DNA from: Photobacterium frigidiphilum
GTDB lineage: Bacteria; Pseudomonadota; Gammaproteobacteria; Enterobacterales; Vibrionaceae
Assembly: GCF_003025615.1 (NCBI RefSeq)
Contig: NZ_PYMJ01000035.1
Span: 1 to 64,000, forward strand
Direction of reading: 5' to 3'
Length of the DNA: 64,000 nucleotides
A program made the translations under genes and the position numbers. Below, one piece after another: positions 45,387-54,760 of the stretch (its first letter is position 1; each line of letters starts with the position of its first letter). Under the pieces are notes generated by a model. It searched no databases. It saw only the letters and a program-made list of their open reading frames with translations, and was not told the origin of the DNA.

Positions 45387-45879
45387 CATCAATCCTTGCG
45401 TTGACTTAGTAGCTTTAACTACTAAGAATATCGATAAATACCGGAATAAAGAATGCCTTAACTAGCAAACAGGGTATTTTACCGCAGTTGGGCAATTTAT
45501 TTGCTATTACGGTTGAATTTGCCGAATTTTATCAGCTACTGCAGAGTAATACGCTGGTTAATTATCCTATAAAACGCACATTACTATTTATTGACACAAA
45601 ACTGTCAGTATAAAAATGAATAGTGTTGAATCTGACTGGTCTTTTCTGCTAAAAAGGCATTGTGAAATTAAGAACGTATTTTCTAAAAACGTTTCTCAGA
45701 AAATCACTGCAAACATATGTAATTAGTGTCATATTGTGTAGTGTGATAAATGAAGCGTGATAAGCTCTAATGTGTCAAAACACTTACACTTTCGTAAGAA
45801 TTTGTAAAGTACGCGCGCATTGAATTGATAGTCGGATATAATGCCAAAAGTAGTCGTAATTAGGAATTTTCATACAAAA
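45387..45879. other. divergent intergenic region M32 carboxypeptidase / dacA
   Basis: Nearly 500 bp with no gene. It carries both promoters. Short inverted motifs such as ACGTATTTTCTAAAAACG exist but none is convincing. No RNA gene seen. Confidence 0.5.
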
Positions 45880-47055
45880 ATGAAAAAGACATCAAGAATA
45901 ATTTCAGCAGTAACAGGTACTTTTTTTCTCTCGTTATCTTTACCTGCTCTAGCCGTACCAACTGTGATTCCTGACGCACCTATATTAGGCGCTAAGGGAT
46001 ATGTATTGATGGACTACAATACAGGTCGAGTTCTTGTCGAAAAGAATGCAAATGTAAAATTAAACCCTGCCAGTTTAACAAAGCTAATGACCAGCTATGT
46101 AGCAGGGCAAGAGATGAAACGCGGTAACATCAGTCAAGATGATATTGTTGTAATAAGTAGAAATGCATGGGCTAGAAACTTTTCTGATTCATCTAAGATG
46201 TTTATTGAAGTGGGTACTGAAGTCTCGATGATGGATTTGTACCGCGGCCTTATTATTCAATCGGGTAATGATGCAAGTGTTGCTATTGCTGAGCATGTTG
46301 CAGGTTCTCAAGATGCATTTGTTGGATTAATGAATTCATGGGCTAAAAATTTAGGCATGAATAACAGCCAATTTGCGAATGCACATGGTCTTGATAACCC
46401 TAATTTGTTCAGTACCCCTTACGATATAGCTTTGTTAGGGCAAGCATTGATCAAAGATTTGCCTGATCTTTACCCTCTATATAGTGAACGTTCTTTTACT
46501 TACAACAATATTACACAGCGTAACCGTAACGGGTTACTTGGTGATAAAAGTATTAATGTTGATGGTATGAAAACGGGCTACACTGGCGGTGCTGGTTATA
46601 GTTTAGCGAGCTCAGCAACTCAGGGGAACATGCGCTTAATTTCAGTTGTTATGGGCTCTAGTAGTACAAAAAGCCGTGAAGCCGAAAGTAAGCAGCTGCT
46701 AAATTATGGATTCCGATTCTTTAGTACAATCTCGCCACATAAAAAAGGGCAAGAGGTGCTGAATGAGCGTATTTGGATGGGCAACACCGACACGATTAGT
46801 CTTGGTGTAAATAGCGATACTTACGTGACGCTGTCACGTAATGATGCAAAGAAAGTGACAGCCAATGTTAAATTAACACATGATTTAATGGCACCAATTG
46901 CGATTGGTGACAATGTTGGCTCAATCTTCTATCAAGTTGATGGTGAAGATGTTGCAGAAGTGCCGTTAGTCGCTTTAGAAACTGTTGAAGAAGGCGGTAT
47001 CTTTAGTCGCTTAATTGATTATATTAAAATGTTTTTTGCAAACCTGTTTAAGTAA
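45880..47055 (+). CDS. dacA: D-alanyl-D-alanine carboxypeptidase (PBP5/6 type)
   Basis: A 391-residue S11 peptidase. Signal peptide MKKTSRIISAVTGTFFLSLSLPALA, then VPDAP-type VIPDAPILGAKGYVLMDYNTGRVL. Motifs: PASLTKLMTS (SxxK), IIQSGNDA (SxN) and VDGMKTGYTGGAGYSLA (KTG). A C-terminal beta domain and an amphipathic anchor helix (SRLIDYIKMFFANLFK) attach it to the inner membrane. It trims the terminal D-Ala of peptidoglycan pentapeptides. Start 45880 puts the signal peptide first. An in-frame ATG at 45841 would add 13 residues. Confidence 0.93.
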   Translation: MKKTSRIISAVTGTFFLSLSLPALAVPTVIPDAPILGAKGYVLMDYNTGRVLVEKNANVKLNPASLTKLMTSYVAGQEMKRGNISQDDIVVISRNAWARNFSDSSKMFIEVGTEVSMMDLYRGLIIQSGNDASVAIAEHVAGSQDAFVGLMNSWAKNLGMNNSQFANAHGLDNPNLFSTPYDIALLGQALIKDLPDLYPLYSERSFTYNNITQRNRNGLLGDKSINVDGMKTGYTGGAGYSLASSATQGNMRLISVVMGSSSTKSREAESKQLLNYGFRFFSTISPHKKGQEVLNERIWMGNTDTISLGVNSDTYVTLSRNDAKKVTANVKLTHDLMAPIAIGDNVGSIFYQVDGEDVAEVPLVALETVEEGGIFSRLIDYIKMFFANLFK

Positions 47056-47098
47056 TTACTAGCTTAACTGGCTGAATCCGATTATCGGTTTAGAATTG

Positions 47099-47136
47099 AA
47101 CCCACTTTCACTGTACAAGAGAAGGTGGGTTTTTTC
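47099..47136 (+). terminator. terminator of dacA
   Basis: AACCCACTTTC pairs with GAAGGTGGGTT (one G-T) and is followed by TTTTTT. Confidence 0.85.
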
Positions 47137-47205
47137 TAACATGCTTATACTAATTTAGACAACTATTTGCTCAGCCTACTGACCACATAGTTATCCATAG
47201 TGGTC

Positions 47206-48105
47206 TTAAATGTTAGTTACATCGATGAACATTGATTCATCAATATTGATATTTGAAGACGATACTTCTGCTTCAGTAAATTCATACTCAGCTCTTTTAC
47301 CACTTCTATCTAGTGGTAGGTTTTCAAAATCAAAAATATTTCTATCAGCTAGCTGACTTGGGCTAATATTTTGTGTTGATTTAAAAATGCTTTCTACACG
47401 ACCTGGAGTTTGTGTGTCCCAATCAATCAGCATTGCTTTAATGTTTTGACGCTGAAGGTTTTCTTGTGAACCACATAAGTTACAAGGAATGATTGGGTAT
47501 TCGCGGTATTCAGCGTAAGCGATTAAGTCTTTCTCACGGCAGTAAGTAAGAGGGCGAATAACAACGTTTCTTTGATCATCTGAGCGTAATTTAGGCGGCA
47601 TTGATTTCAATCTTGAGCCATAGAACATGTTCAAGAACATTGTCTCAACCATATCGTCCATGTGATGACCAAGCGCAATTTTAGTCGCTCCAATCTTCTC
47701 TGCGAAAGAATATAAGGTTCCGCGACGTAAGCGAGAACAAAGGCCACATGTCGTTTTACCTTCAGGTATTTTCTCTCTAACGACAGAGTAGGTGTCTTTA
47801 TCAACGATGTAATAAGGAATGCCCAGAGATTCAAAATAGTTTGGCAAGATATGCTCTGGAAAACCTGGTTGTTTCTGATCCAGATTTACAGCGATCACTT
47901 TAAAGTTAATCGGTGCTGATTTTTGCAAGCCCAAAAGAATATCAAGCATCGCAAAAGAATCTTTACCACCACTGATACAAGCCATTACAACATCTGACTC
48001 TTCAATCATGTTGTATTCAGTAATCGCATTACCTACATTGCGTCGAAGTTTCTTTTGAAGCTTATTAAATTCAAGGTTTTCTTTGTGCGTATCTTGTTGA
48101 TTCAT
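47206..48105 (-). CDS. ttcA: tRNA 2-thiocytidine biosynthesis protein TtcA
   Basis: The protein has 299 residues. PP-loop ATP-binding motif [11 protein letters not shown]. Iron-sulfur/persulfide cysteine pairs [10 protein letters not shown] and CNLCGSQ. The middle block is [22 protein letters not shown]. It thiolates cytidine 32 of certain tRNAs using ATP and a 4Fe-4S cluster. ATG 48105 is chosen (in-frame TTG at 48111). As in other Vibrionaceae it sits near uspE and fnr. Confidence 0.95.
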   Translation of the reverse strand: MNQQDTHKENLEFNKLQKKLRRNVGNAITEYNMIEESDVVMACISGGKDSFAMLDILLGLQKSAPINFKVIAVNLDQKQPGFPEHILPNYFESLGIPYYIVDKDTYSVVREKIPEGKTTCGLCSRLRRGTLYSFAEKIGATKIALGHHMDDMVETMFLNMFYGSRLKSMPPKLRSDDQRNVVIRPLTYCREKDLIAYAEYREYPIIPCNLCGSQENLQRQNIKAMLIDWDTQTPGRVESIFKSTQNISPSQLADRNIFDFENLPLDRSGKRAEYEFTEAEVSSSNINIDESMFIDVTNI

Positions 48106-48384
48106 TCTCAAATCTCGTACTACCGTAAATGAAGTAGTGAACAGCTGATGGATTAGCGGGGGATTATAATGCTTTTTTACTCGTTCAGGGAAGTGTTCTT
48201 GTGCTTAATACCATAAAGTGTAACAACGCGTTAGATTTGAACAAAAACCAAGCTAACAATAAAACTGCTTTTGAATTAAGATATTAAAAGTACCGTATAC
48301 GCCATAATTGGCAGTTAGCAGTAAGGTCATATAGACCTACTCAATGATAAATACGTAAACAATATTTACGTAAAAGGGATGGTA

Positions 48385-48735
48385 ATGGATAAATTGCATC
48401 AATGTTTAATTGCTGGCGTAGCGATAGTCGCTATATCTGGATGTTCAGCTAAGCAATCACAACAGCTAGGAATGCGAAGTAGCACCGTGACAAAAGTATC
48501 GCAACAAATGTCTAATTTAGAACTTTGTGAGACGTACTTGTATGATAGAAGCACCACACAGACTCACTTTGCGATAGCCAGTGAATGGAGTCGACGTGGT
48601 TTAAGTCGTAAGTACTGTGAAGAAACAATTAACCAACTTTATATTTCTGCTTTGGCGAGCTGGTTAGTTGCAAACAAAGACAAAAAAACAACCGAAGATG
48701 CAACAAAGCCTGTTCCTTTGCCAGCAACGAATTAA
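48385..48735 (+). CDS. small lipoprotein of unknown function
   Basis: The protein has 116 residues. Lipobox AISGC (C20 from this start). It has a compact cysteine-containing part (LELCETYLYDRST, SRKYCEETINQLY) that may form one disulfide, then a Lys/Thr-rich tail. The family is unrecognised. The start at 48385 is preferred over 48379 because GGGAT stands at a better distance. It converges with uspE. Confidence 0.6.
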   Translation: MDKLHQCLIAGVAIVAISGCSAKQSQQLGMRSSTVTKVSQQMSNLELCETYLYDRSTTQTHFAIASEWSRRGLSRKYCEETINQLYISALASWLVANKDKKTTEDATKPVPLPATN

Positions 48736-48817
48736 CTATTGATGCCAATTTAGACAAGGTTCTGCACATTCTTGCTGATTAAATCCCAGAAGATTTACTT
48801 AACCTGATTGGTATAAT

Positions 48818-48846
48818 AAAAAAGCCTCGTTATTAGAGGCTTTTTT
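48818..48846. terminator. bidirectional terminator between lipoprotein and uspE
   Basis: The stem AAAAAAGCCTC/GAGGCTTTTTT with a GTTATTA loop gives T-runs on both strands. Confidence 0.9.
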
Positions 48847-48880
48847 ATCACTGCGTTATCTATTGTAATTTTAATCGACT

Positions 48881-49822
48881 CTAATCAATGTTAGGTGCGA
48901 GAGGGCTTACATAGCCATCGGGTTTTAACGCGAGTAAGTCACAATTTAGACTATCAATTGTATGCTCTGCGGTATTGCCGATAAAGACGGCTGATAAACC
49001 AGTACGCCCAGTAGTCCCTAAAATAACAAGTTCAGCGTCTAAATCTTCTGCCACTTTAGGTATAACGTCTTCAGGTAGCCCTTCGATAACATGAGTTTGC
49101 TCTTCACAAATACTATATTGCTGTCGTAGTGCTTTCATTGACGTTAAGTGATGCCCACGCACTGCATCGGTATAAGAAGCGGGGTCAAACTCGGGTAGCT
49201 CAATGGTAATATTAACGGGTGTTGCTGGGTATGCGTTCACAAGGTTGATTTCTGCCCCTAAAATACCCGCTAGACATTGCGCTTCTTTTACAATGGCATT
49301 ATTAAGTGACTCATGTGTTTCACTATCTGCAGCTAAATTAACACATGCGACAATTTTCCCATTTTCAGGCCAACTATGCTCTTTAACCATAAGAACCGGG
49401 CAAGGGCACTTACGTAATAAATGCCAATCTGTTGGCGTGAAGATAACTGAACCAATTTTATCGTGTGCATGCGTTGCTTTAACTAGCAGGTCTATATGGC
49501 TTGTAAATACTTCGGCCACAATTGCCTCATATGGACGGTTATGCCAAACAACCTTTATATCTATATCTAATCCGTCTTCAGCATGTGGCTGAATGAGATC
49601 TTTAAGCCATGCTTCTCTTTGCATCACAACACCACGGCGCATAGCGTGTCGTTCTTCAGACGAGAGCATAGATGTCATTTCGTATGAGAAATCATAAATG
49701 GCAAGAAAGATGGTGATTTTTACGTCGGAAGACTTGTTGGCAAGATGAATGGCACGCGATAACGCAGGTTGGTGATCCTGAGCCGGATCAATAGCAACAA
49801 GAATATTATTGTATTTTTTCAT
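48881..49822 (-). CDS. uspE: universal stress protein UspE
   Basis: A 313-residue tandem Usp protein. The first domain is MKKYNNILVAIDPAQDHQPALSRAIHLA; the second begins near residue 155 (NGKIVACVNLAADSETHESLNNAIVKEA) and ends with the ATP-binding-like GTTGRTGLSAVFIGNTAEHTIDSL. It acts in stress tolerance, motility and adhesion in enterics. The start at 49822 has AGGGGGC upstream. An in-frame start at 49852 is unlikely. It follows fnr on the same strand, with a terminator between. Confidence 0.93.
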   Translation of the reverse strand: MKKYNNILVAIDPAQDHQPALSRAIHLANKSSDVKITIFLAIYDFSYEMTSMLSSEERHAMRRGVVMQREAWLKDLIQPHAEDGLDIDIKVVWHNRPYEAIVAEVFTSHIDLLVKATHAHDKIGSVIFTPTDWHLLRKCPCPVLMVKEHSWPENGKIVACVNLAADSETHESLNNAIVKEAQCLAGILGAEINLVNAYPATPVNITIELPEFDPASYTDAVRGHHLTSMKALRQQYSICEEQTHVIEGLPEDVIPKVAEDLDAELVILGTTGRTGLSAVFIGNTAEHTIDSLNCDLLALKPDGYVSPLAPNID

Positions 49823-49958
49823 AACTGCCCCCTTACACAACTGTGCTGGCAAAATACCTTTCTGAATGATAGCAGGTAAAACTGTGTCTAATCAGATTAG
49901 TACATTAACTGTAACGTATAGAAGGTATTAAAGGGAGAGGATATAACAATAAATATAA

Positions 49959-49994
49959 AAAAAGTGATACGCATCAATAGTCGTATCACTTTTT
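49959..49994. terminator. terminator between fnr and uspE
   Basis: A 13-bp stem AAAAAGTGATACG/CGTATCACTTTTT with a 10-nt loop and T-runs on both strands. Confidence 0.9.
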
Positions 49995-50015
49995 CTGAAA
50001 ACAAATAGTTATTTA

Positions 50016-50768
50016 TTAGGTGCTTTTTTTACTAACACCAGCAAGGCGAGCTAGCTCGTCGTGATCAAGGATTGTAATATACTTACCTTTAACACTTAGC
50101 ATGTCTGATTTTTGGAAGCGACCCAATAAACGACTGATAGTCTCAACCGTTAAACCTAAGTAGTTACCAATATCACCACGTGTCATTGTTAGACGAAATT
50201 CACGAGGTGAAAAACCACGCTGCGAAAAACGCAGTGATAAGTTATAAAGGAAAGCCGCTAAGCGTTCTTCTGCATTCTTTTTAGAAAGCAGTAGAATCAT
50301 TTCTTGGTCACCTTTGATTTCATGACTCATCAAACGCATGATTTGCTGACGTAGCTTTGGCATTCTGCCTGATAAGTCATCAAGAATCTCAAATGGGATT
50401 TCACATACCATTGATGTTTCAAGAGACTGTGCAAAGCTAGGGTGCATCATTTCATTGATAGCATCGAAACCAACAAGATCACCAGCAAGATGGAAAGCTG
50501 TAATTTGCTCATCACCTTGTTCTGTAATGGTGTAACTCTTGATCGTACCAGAGCGGATAGCGAAAAGAGATTTGAGCTCATCGCCAGCTTTAAAAAGCTC
50601 TTGTCCTTTCTGGATAGGTTTTTTCCGTTCGATAATTTGATCGAGTTGATCAAGTTCAGACTCATTCAGTGTGAATGGAATACATAACTGACTAATACTG
50701 CAATCCTGACAGTGAATAGCACATCCCCCTGACTGAATACGTTTGGTTGTAAGTTTGTCTGAAATCAT
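50016..50768 (-). CDS. fnr: FNR family oxygen-sensing transcriptional regulator
   Basis: The protein has 250 residues. N-terminal cysteines C20, C23 and C29 ([11 protein letters not shown]) and a fourth in [15 protein letters not shown] match the ligands of the 4Fe-4S cluster in E. coli FNR. A further cysteine, C16, precedes them. The cyclic-nucleotide-binding-like domain spans residues 35-150. The HTH is [23 protein letters not shown], with the FNR recognition residues ExxSR. It controls anaerobic respiration. The cbb3 oxidase genes lie just upstream on the same strand. An FNR-like box sits 18 bases before its start. Confidence 0.95.
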   Translation of the reverse strand: MISDKLTTKRIQSGGCAIHCQDCSISQLCIPFTLNESELDQLDQIIERKKPIQKGQELFKAGDELKSLFAIRSGTIKSYTITEQGDEQITAFHLAGDLVGFDAINEMMHPSFAQSLETSMVCEIPFEILDDLSGRMPKLRQQIMRLMSHEIKGDQEMILLLSKKNAEERLAAFLYNLSLRFSQRGFSPREFRLTMTRGDIGNYLGLTVETISRLLGRFQKSDMLSVKGKYITILDHDELARLAGVSKKST

Positions 50769-50785
50769 AAGCCTGTCTAACCAAT

Positions 50786-50799
50786 TTGATGTAGGTCAA
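50786..50799 (-). promoter_or_regulatory. candidate FNR box in the fnr leader
   Basis: TTGATGTAGGTCAA matches the FNR consensus TTGAT-N4-ATCAA with a single mismatch. It lies 18-31 bases upstream of the fnr start codon, where binding would block transcription, as expected for negative autoregulation. Confidence 0.65.
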
Positions 50800-50842
50800 T
50801 ATTTTAACATATTATGAAGTAATATTACGAGTAATAAAAACT

Positions 50843-51520
50843 CTACAACATTTGTTTGATTGCGATGTAACCAGTATGAACGCCGTACGCCAATAACAGC
50901 AAGGCACTCGCGCGTTTAAAGTAGAGGTTTTTTAAAAGTTGTTTTGCGTGTTCGGCAACTGAACCAATCAATAACATCGCGGGCAGTGTGCCTAAACCGA
51001 AAGCAAGCATCACACTAGCACCACCAATGGCACTGCCAGAGACTGCAGCCCAACTAAGCGTCGAATACACCAAACCACAAGGTAACCAGCCCCAGAGAAT
51101 CCCAAAGGGTAGCGCTGATAATGGTGATTTCAAAGGTAGAAAAGATTTCGCCGTCGGGGATATGTATTTCCAAAGAAATTGCCCGAGGCGCTCAATTTTT
51201 GTGATACCTTGCCACCATTGACCAAGGTATAGCGCCAAGCCTATCATCATAAAAGCGGCAAATAAGCGCAATGAAATCAATGCACTTGAATAACCACTGT
51301 AAGCGGCCATACCTGCGAAAGCACCACCTATAATGGCACCAGCAATCGAATAAGAAAATAAGCGCCCTATATTATAGGCCAGTAAGTAAAACCAACGATT
51401 GTTGCGTTCTTGACCCGGCATACCTAAGGTTAGTGCGGCGGCTACACCACCACACATACCAATACAGTGTCCTGCGCCCATCAGCCCGATAGCAAAAGCA
51501 GCATAGAAATCTATATTCAC
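50843..51520 (-). CDS. sulfite exporter TauE/SafE family membrane protein (cco-linked)
   Basis: A 225-residue protein with six or so helices. It has the CcoS-linked TauE/SafE pattern: AFAIGLMGAGHCIGMCGGVAAALTLGMPG at the N-terminus and PFGILWGWLPCGLVYSTLSWAAVSGSAIGGASVMLAFGLGTLPAML later. The conserved GHCIGMCGG and LPCG cysteines suggest metal handling, perhaps copper for cbb3 assembly. It overlaps the ccoS stop codon (TGA/ATG, four bases) and belongs to that operon. Confidence 0.85.
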   Translation of the reverse strand: MNIDFYAAFAIGLMGAGHCIGMCGGVAAALTLGMPGQERNNRWFYLLAYNIGRLFSYSIAGAIIGGAFAGMAAYSGYSSALISLRLFAAFMMIGLALYLGQWWQGITKIERLGQFLWKYISPTAKSFLPLKSPLSALPFGILWGWLPCGLVYSTLSWAAVSGSAIGGASVMLAFGLGTLPAMLLIGSVAEHAKQLLKNLYFKRASALLLLAYGVHTGYIAIKQML

Positions 51521-51744
51521 GATTTATCGCCAGTATTCTGATTTTCTACCGTCTTTGTAGTCGGCTCTATTTCTTCAGCAGAAGGTACACTTTTTGACTT
51601 AGATTCTGTTTCATCAAACAAAATATCGAAGCCTTGGCGTTCAAGATCTTCGAATTGATCTGACTTTACTGCCCATAAAAAGATAGCAACTGCGATGCAT
51701 ACAAAAATAATGGCAATAGGTATTAATAGGTAAAGACTAGCCAT
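51517..51744 (-). CDS. ccoS: cbb3-type cytochrome oxidase assembly protein CcoS
   Basis: A 75-residue protein. One N-terminal membrane helix (LLIPIAIIFVCIAVAIFLWAV), then KSDQFEDLERQGFDILFDE, the CcoS signature, and an acidic tail longer than usual. It is required for cofactor insertion into the cbb3 oxidase. It overlaps ccoI by eight bases. Confidence 0.92.
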   Translation of the reverse strand: MASLYLLIPIAIIFVCIAVAIFLWAVKSDQFEDLERQGFDILFDETESKSKSVPSAEEIEPTTKTVENQNTGDKS

Positions 51745-54148
51745 TTTCTTTTAACAACCTTAAAGAATTTGATACAACAATGATCGAACTTGCAGACATG
51801 CCAACAACGGCAATGTACGGCGCAACCATCCCAGCAACAGCAAGAGGTAATATAATCAGATTATACCCTAATGACCAAGCAAGGTTTTCGCGAATAATCT
51901 TTTTAGTTTTCAATGCTAATCGGCGAGCTTGTAAGATACGGGTTAATTGGTCGCCCAATAACACCATATCAGCTGAAGATTTGGCAATGTCTGTACCGCC
52001 ACCCATCGCAACAGAAAGGTGCGCACCCGCTAGAACCGGGGCATCATTCACACCATCACCAATCATTAGTGCCACATCTTTGTCATCTAAACTGCGTAAG
52101 TAATCCAATTTACCTTCTGGTGTAACGCCTGATACCAACTTATCGACATTCAGTTTATCGGCAACAAGCTGCGCGTTAACGGAATTGTCGCCAGTTAACA
52201 TCGTGACTTGAATACCTGCACGCTGGAATTGTCGAACTAACTCAGCACTGTCTTCGCGGATAGGGTCATCTAATTTGAATGCTGCGACAAGTTGAGTGTC
52301 ACACGATAGCCAAACTTGATAACTATTATCTGCTTGATTCACTAAAGATTCGGCGTTCGTATTACCCTCTAGTACAAATTTAATCTGGCCGATACGCCAT
52401 TCTTGCCCATTTTTAACACCTTTAAGGCCACAACCAATTACATTGTCGACGTGGTCAAAGGCAAAGGCTTGGTCTCTATGCGGTATAAATGCGCGAGCTA
52501 TGGGGTGATTGGCAAAACGTTCTAATTCTGCGGAATAAGATAAGGCATCGTTCTCTGCCACGTGAGTAAATAACTGAGTATTGATTAAACGGATATTACC
52601 TTCAGTCAGTGTGCCTGTTTTATCAATGACTAATTGATTCACCTTGCAAAGCGTTTCTAATACATGACCTCTACGAAGCAATATACCTAAGCGACCGAGA
52701 CTAGAGGTAGAACAAGTGAGTGCGGTGGGTGTAGCCAAAGATAACGCGCAAGGACAGGTTGCAACTAATACGGCTAAGGTGATCCATAATGCATCTTCTG
52801 GTTGTTGTTGATGCCAATAAAGCCAAGTACCCGCAGCAATAATCAAAATTCCTGCGACAAAATACCGTGCCACAATATCGGCAAGTACAGCTACTTTGGG
52901 TTTAGACATTTGCGCTTCATCTTGAAGGCGCACAATATTAGAAATCAATGAATTCTGACGATCTTTGGTGACTTTAATCGTGATATTACCATCGCCATTA
53001 ATCGTACCAGCAAAAACTTGCTCACCAGCTGAGCGAGCAATTGGCATTGGTTCGCCCGTTAACATCGATTCATCAACCGCGGTTTCGCCCTGAATAATAT
53101 CACCGTCTGCTGGCAAGCTTTCACCCGGCAAAATAGTGACAACGTCACCGACGATTAATGTTTTCGCCGCAACTTGGGTACCATCTTCTAATGTCGCCAT
53201 CGCAGGAACTAACTTTAATAAGTTTGCACTGGCAGCTGCTGCATGCCGGCGGGCTCGCATTTCAAGGAAACGACCCAGTAATAGGAAGAAAGTAAACATT
53301 GAAATGGATTCAAAGAACACTTCACCTTTTTCAGCGACTGTCGCGTAAAGGCTAGCAACATAGGCGAAAAGCAGGGCGATTGAAACGGGTACATCCATCC
53401 CAAGCGTTCGAGCGCGTAGGTTTCGCCATGCATTCATGTAAAAAGGGAGTGCAGAATACAGTAGTACTGGGGTAGCAAAAATTAAGCTAACCCAGCGAAG
53501 GTAATTTCTAAATTCAGTGTCTAGATCGCTAAACACTTCAAAATATAGTGCCACAGCAATCATCATCACTTGCATAGTGGCTATGCCTGCAATACCCAAC
53601 CGATACAGGTATTGTTTCATTGTATTGTGATATTGCTGTTCTTGCGCATCAGCTTCAAAAGGGGCGGCTTTATAGCCAAGGCGATGAATTGCCGAAAGTA
53701 GGGTGCTGAGTTTAGTTTGTTCAGGATCCCACTTTAATAAGGCGCGGTGAGTGGTCGTATTAACTTGAATTGAAACTAATCCCGCTTCTCGCGAAAGTTG
53801 TTTTTCAATAAGCCAAGCACATGCTGCACAGGATACGCCATCAAGTGAAAGTGAAACTTCTTTACAATCATCAAGATTACGCACAAATTCTTGTTGTACT
53901 TCTTCATGATCATAAAGTAAGAGCGATTTAAGTTGTTGTGGTACTAAGTCAGCTTTTTCTGCGGGGGCAGTACGATATTCATAATAAGAAGTCAGGCCGC
54001 TTTCTACAATGGTTGTCGCGACAGCTTCACATCCAGGGCAGCACATGTCTCGTGCTTTACCTAAAATATCTACTTCATAGTGGCAATCCTGAGGAACAGG
54101 ATCGCCGCAATGATAGCAGTCGGTATCTCTGCTGATTTCTTTTGTCAT
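51737..54148 (-). CDS. ccoI: copper-translocating P-type ATPase for cbb3 oxidase assembly (CcoI/FixI)
   Basis: The protein has 803 residues. N-terminal metal-binding cysteines (CYHCGDPVP, CCPGCEAVA) precede an HMA domain with GVSCAACAW. Transport helix motif ATCPCALSLATP. Phosphorylation site DKTGTLTEG. Also TGEPMP, GDNSVNAQLVADKL and GDGVNDAPVLAGAHLSVAMGGGTD. It exports copper to the periplasm for the cbb3 CcoN subunit. It overlaps fixH by four bases. Confidence 0.95.
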   Translation of the reverse strand: MTKEISRDTDCYHCGDPVPQDCHYEVDILGKARDMCCPGCEAVATTIVESGLTSYYEYRTAPAEKADLVPQQLKSLLLYDHEEVQQEFVRNLDDCKEVSLSLDGVSCAACAWLIEKQLSREAGLVSIQVNTTTHRALLKWDPEQTKLSTLLSAIHRLGYKAAPFEADAQEQQYHNTMKQYLYRLGIAGIATMQVMMIAVALYFEVFSDLDTEFRNYLRWVSLIFATPVLLYSALPFYMNAWRNLRARTLGMDVPVSIALLFAYVASLYATVAEKGEVFFESISMFTFFLLLGRFLEMRARRHAAAASANLLKLVPAMATLEDGTQVAAKTLIVGDVVTILPGESLPADGDIIQGETAVDESMLTGEPMPIARSAGEQVFAGTINGDGNITIKVTKDRQNSLISNIVRLQDEAQMSKPKVAVLADIVARYFVAGILIIAAGTWLYWHQQQPEDALWITLAVLVATCPCALSLATPTALTCSTSSLGRLGILLRRGHVLETLCKVNQLVIDKTGTLTEGNIRLINTQLFTHVAENDALSYSAELERFANHPIARAFIPHRDQAFAFDHVDNVIGCGLKGVKNGQEWRIGQIKFVLEGNTNAESLVNQADNSYQVWLSCDTQLVAAFKLDDPIREDSAELVRQFQRAGIQVTMLTGDNSVNAQLVADKLNVDKLVSGVTPEGKLDYLRSLDDKDVALMIGDGVNDAPVLAGAHLSVAMGGGTDIAKSSADMVLLGDQLTRILQARRLALKTKKIIRENLAWSLGYNLIILPLAVAGMVAPYIAVVGMSASSIIVVSNSLRLLKENG

Positions 54149-54639
54149 CCCTTATTCTGCCCGTACAACGCAATCGGATCGGAAGTAGGTAAGTTTACAC
54201 GACCTTGTAACATCCAGTCACCATCAAACGCTTCAACTTCGATGAACCACGGGCCTTGTAGTGGTTCTGGCGAGTTAAAGTGATAGGTACCTTTAAGATC
54301 CGCACTAACCATTTGAGTAAAGTCTTGATTAGCAAGCGTACGGTGAGTAAAAGTAACACGTAAATTAGGATTACTTCTGAGCTCTCCTTTATCAAATTTA
54401 ACCGCAATTTGATTTTCTTCTACTGCCACTGTTGCATGAAGCTTTAATGCATCTGCTACGCGAAGGCGAGAAATATCGACATTAATTGCTTTGCCTTTTT
54501 TGTAATAATCTTCAGCAACAAGGTCGACTTGGTTTTGAGAGAATATATAAACAGCCGTTAAACTATAAACAACAGAAGATGCAGGAAGAGCGATGACAAA
54601 CCAAGGCCAAAACTGCTTATACCATGGTTTTTTTTGCAT
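54145..54639 (-). CDS. ccoH: FixH/CcoH family cbb3 oxidase assembly protein
   Basis: The protein has 164 residues. One N-terminal helix (FWPWFVIALPASSVVYSLTAVYIF), then the FixH domain with VDLVAEDYYKKGKAINVDISRLRVA and later VTFTHRTLANQDF and GPWFIEVEAFDGDWMLQGRV. It stabilises the nascent cbb3 complex. It follows ccoP after a 121-bp gap containing a hairpin. Confidence 0.9.
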   Translation of the reverse strand: MQKKPWYKQFWPWFVIALPASSVVYSLTAVYIFSQNQVDLVAEDYYKKGKAINVDISRLRVADALKLHATVAVEENQIAVKFDKGELRSNPNLRVTFTHRTLANQDFTQMVSADLKGTYHFNSPEPLQGPWFIEVEAFDGDWMLQGRVNLPTSDPIALYGQNKG

Positions 54640-54668
54640 GATGATAACCTTTGATATTTAGATGAAAT

Positions 54669-54693
54669 TAGCCCCTGAAGTTAACAGGGGCTA
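54669..54693 (-). terminator. hairpin between ccoP and fixH (attenuator-like)
   Basis: A 9-bp stem TAGCCCCTG/CAGGGGCTA with an AAGTTAA loop. The T-run is short, so it probably only lowers expression of the assembly genes compared with the structural genes. Confidence 0.6.
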
Positions 54694-54760
54694 GGTATTA
54701 TGTCTCTGTAATATTTCACAATCTATCAGTAAACATGTAACTGATTATTAACGAGTAATA

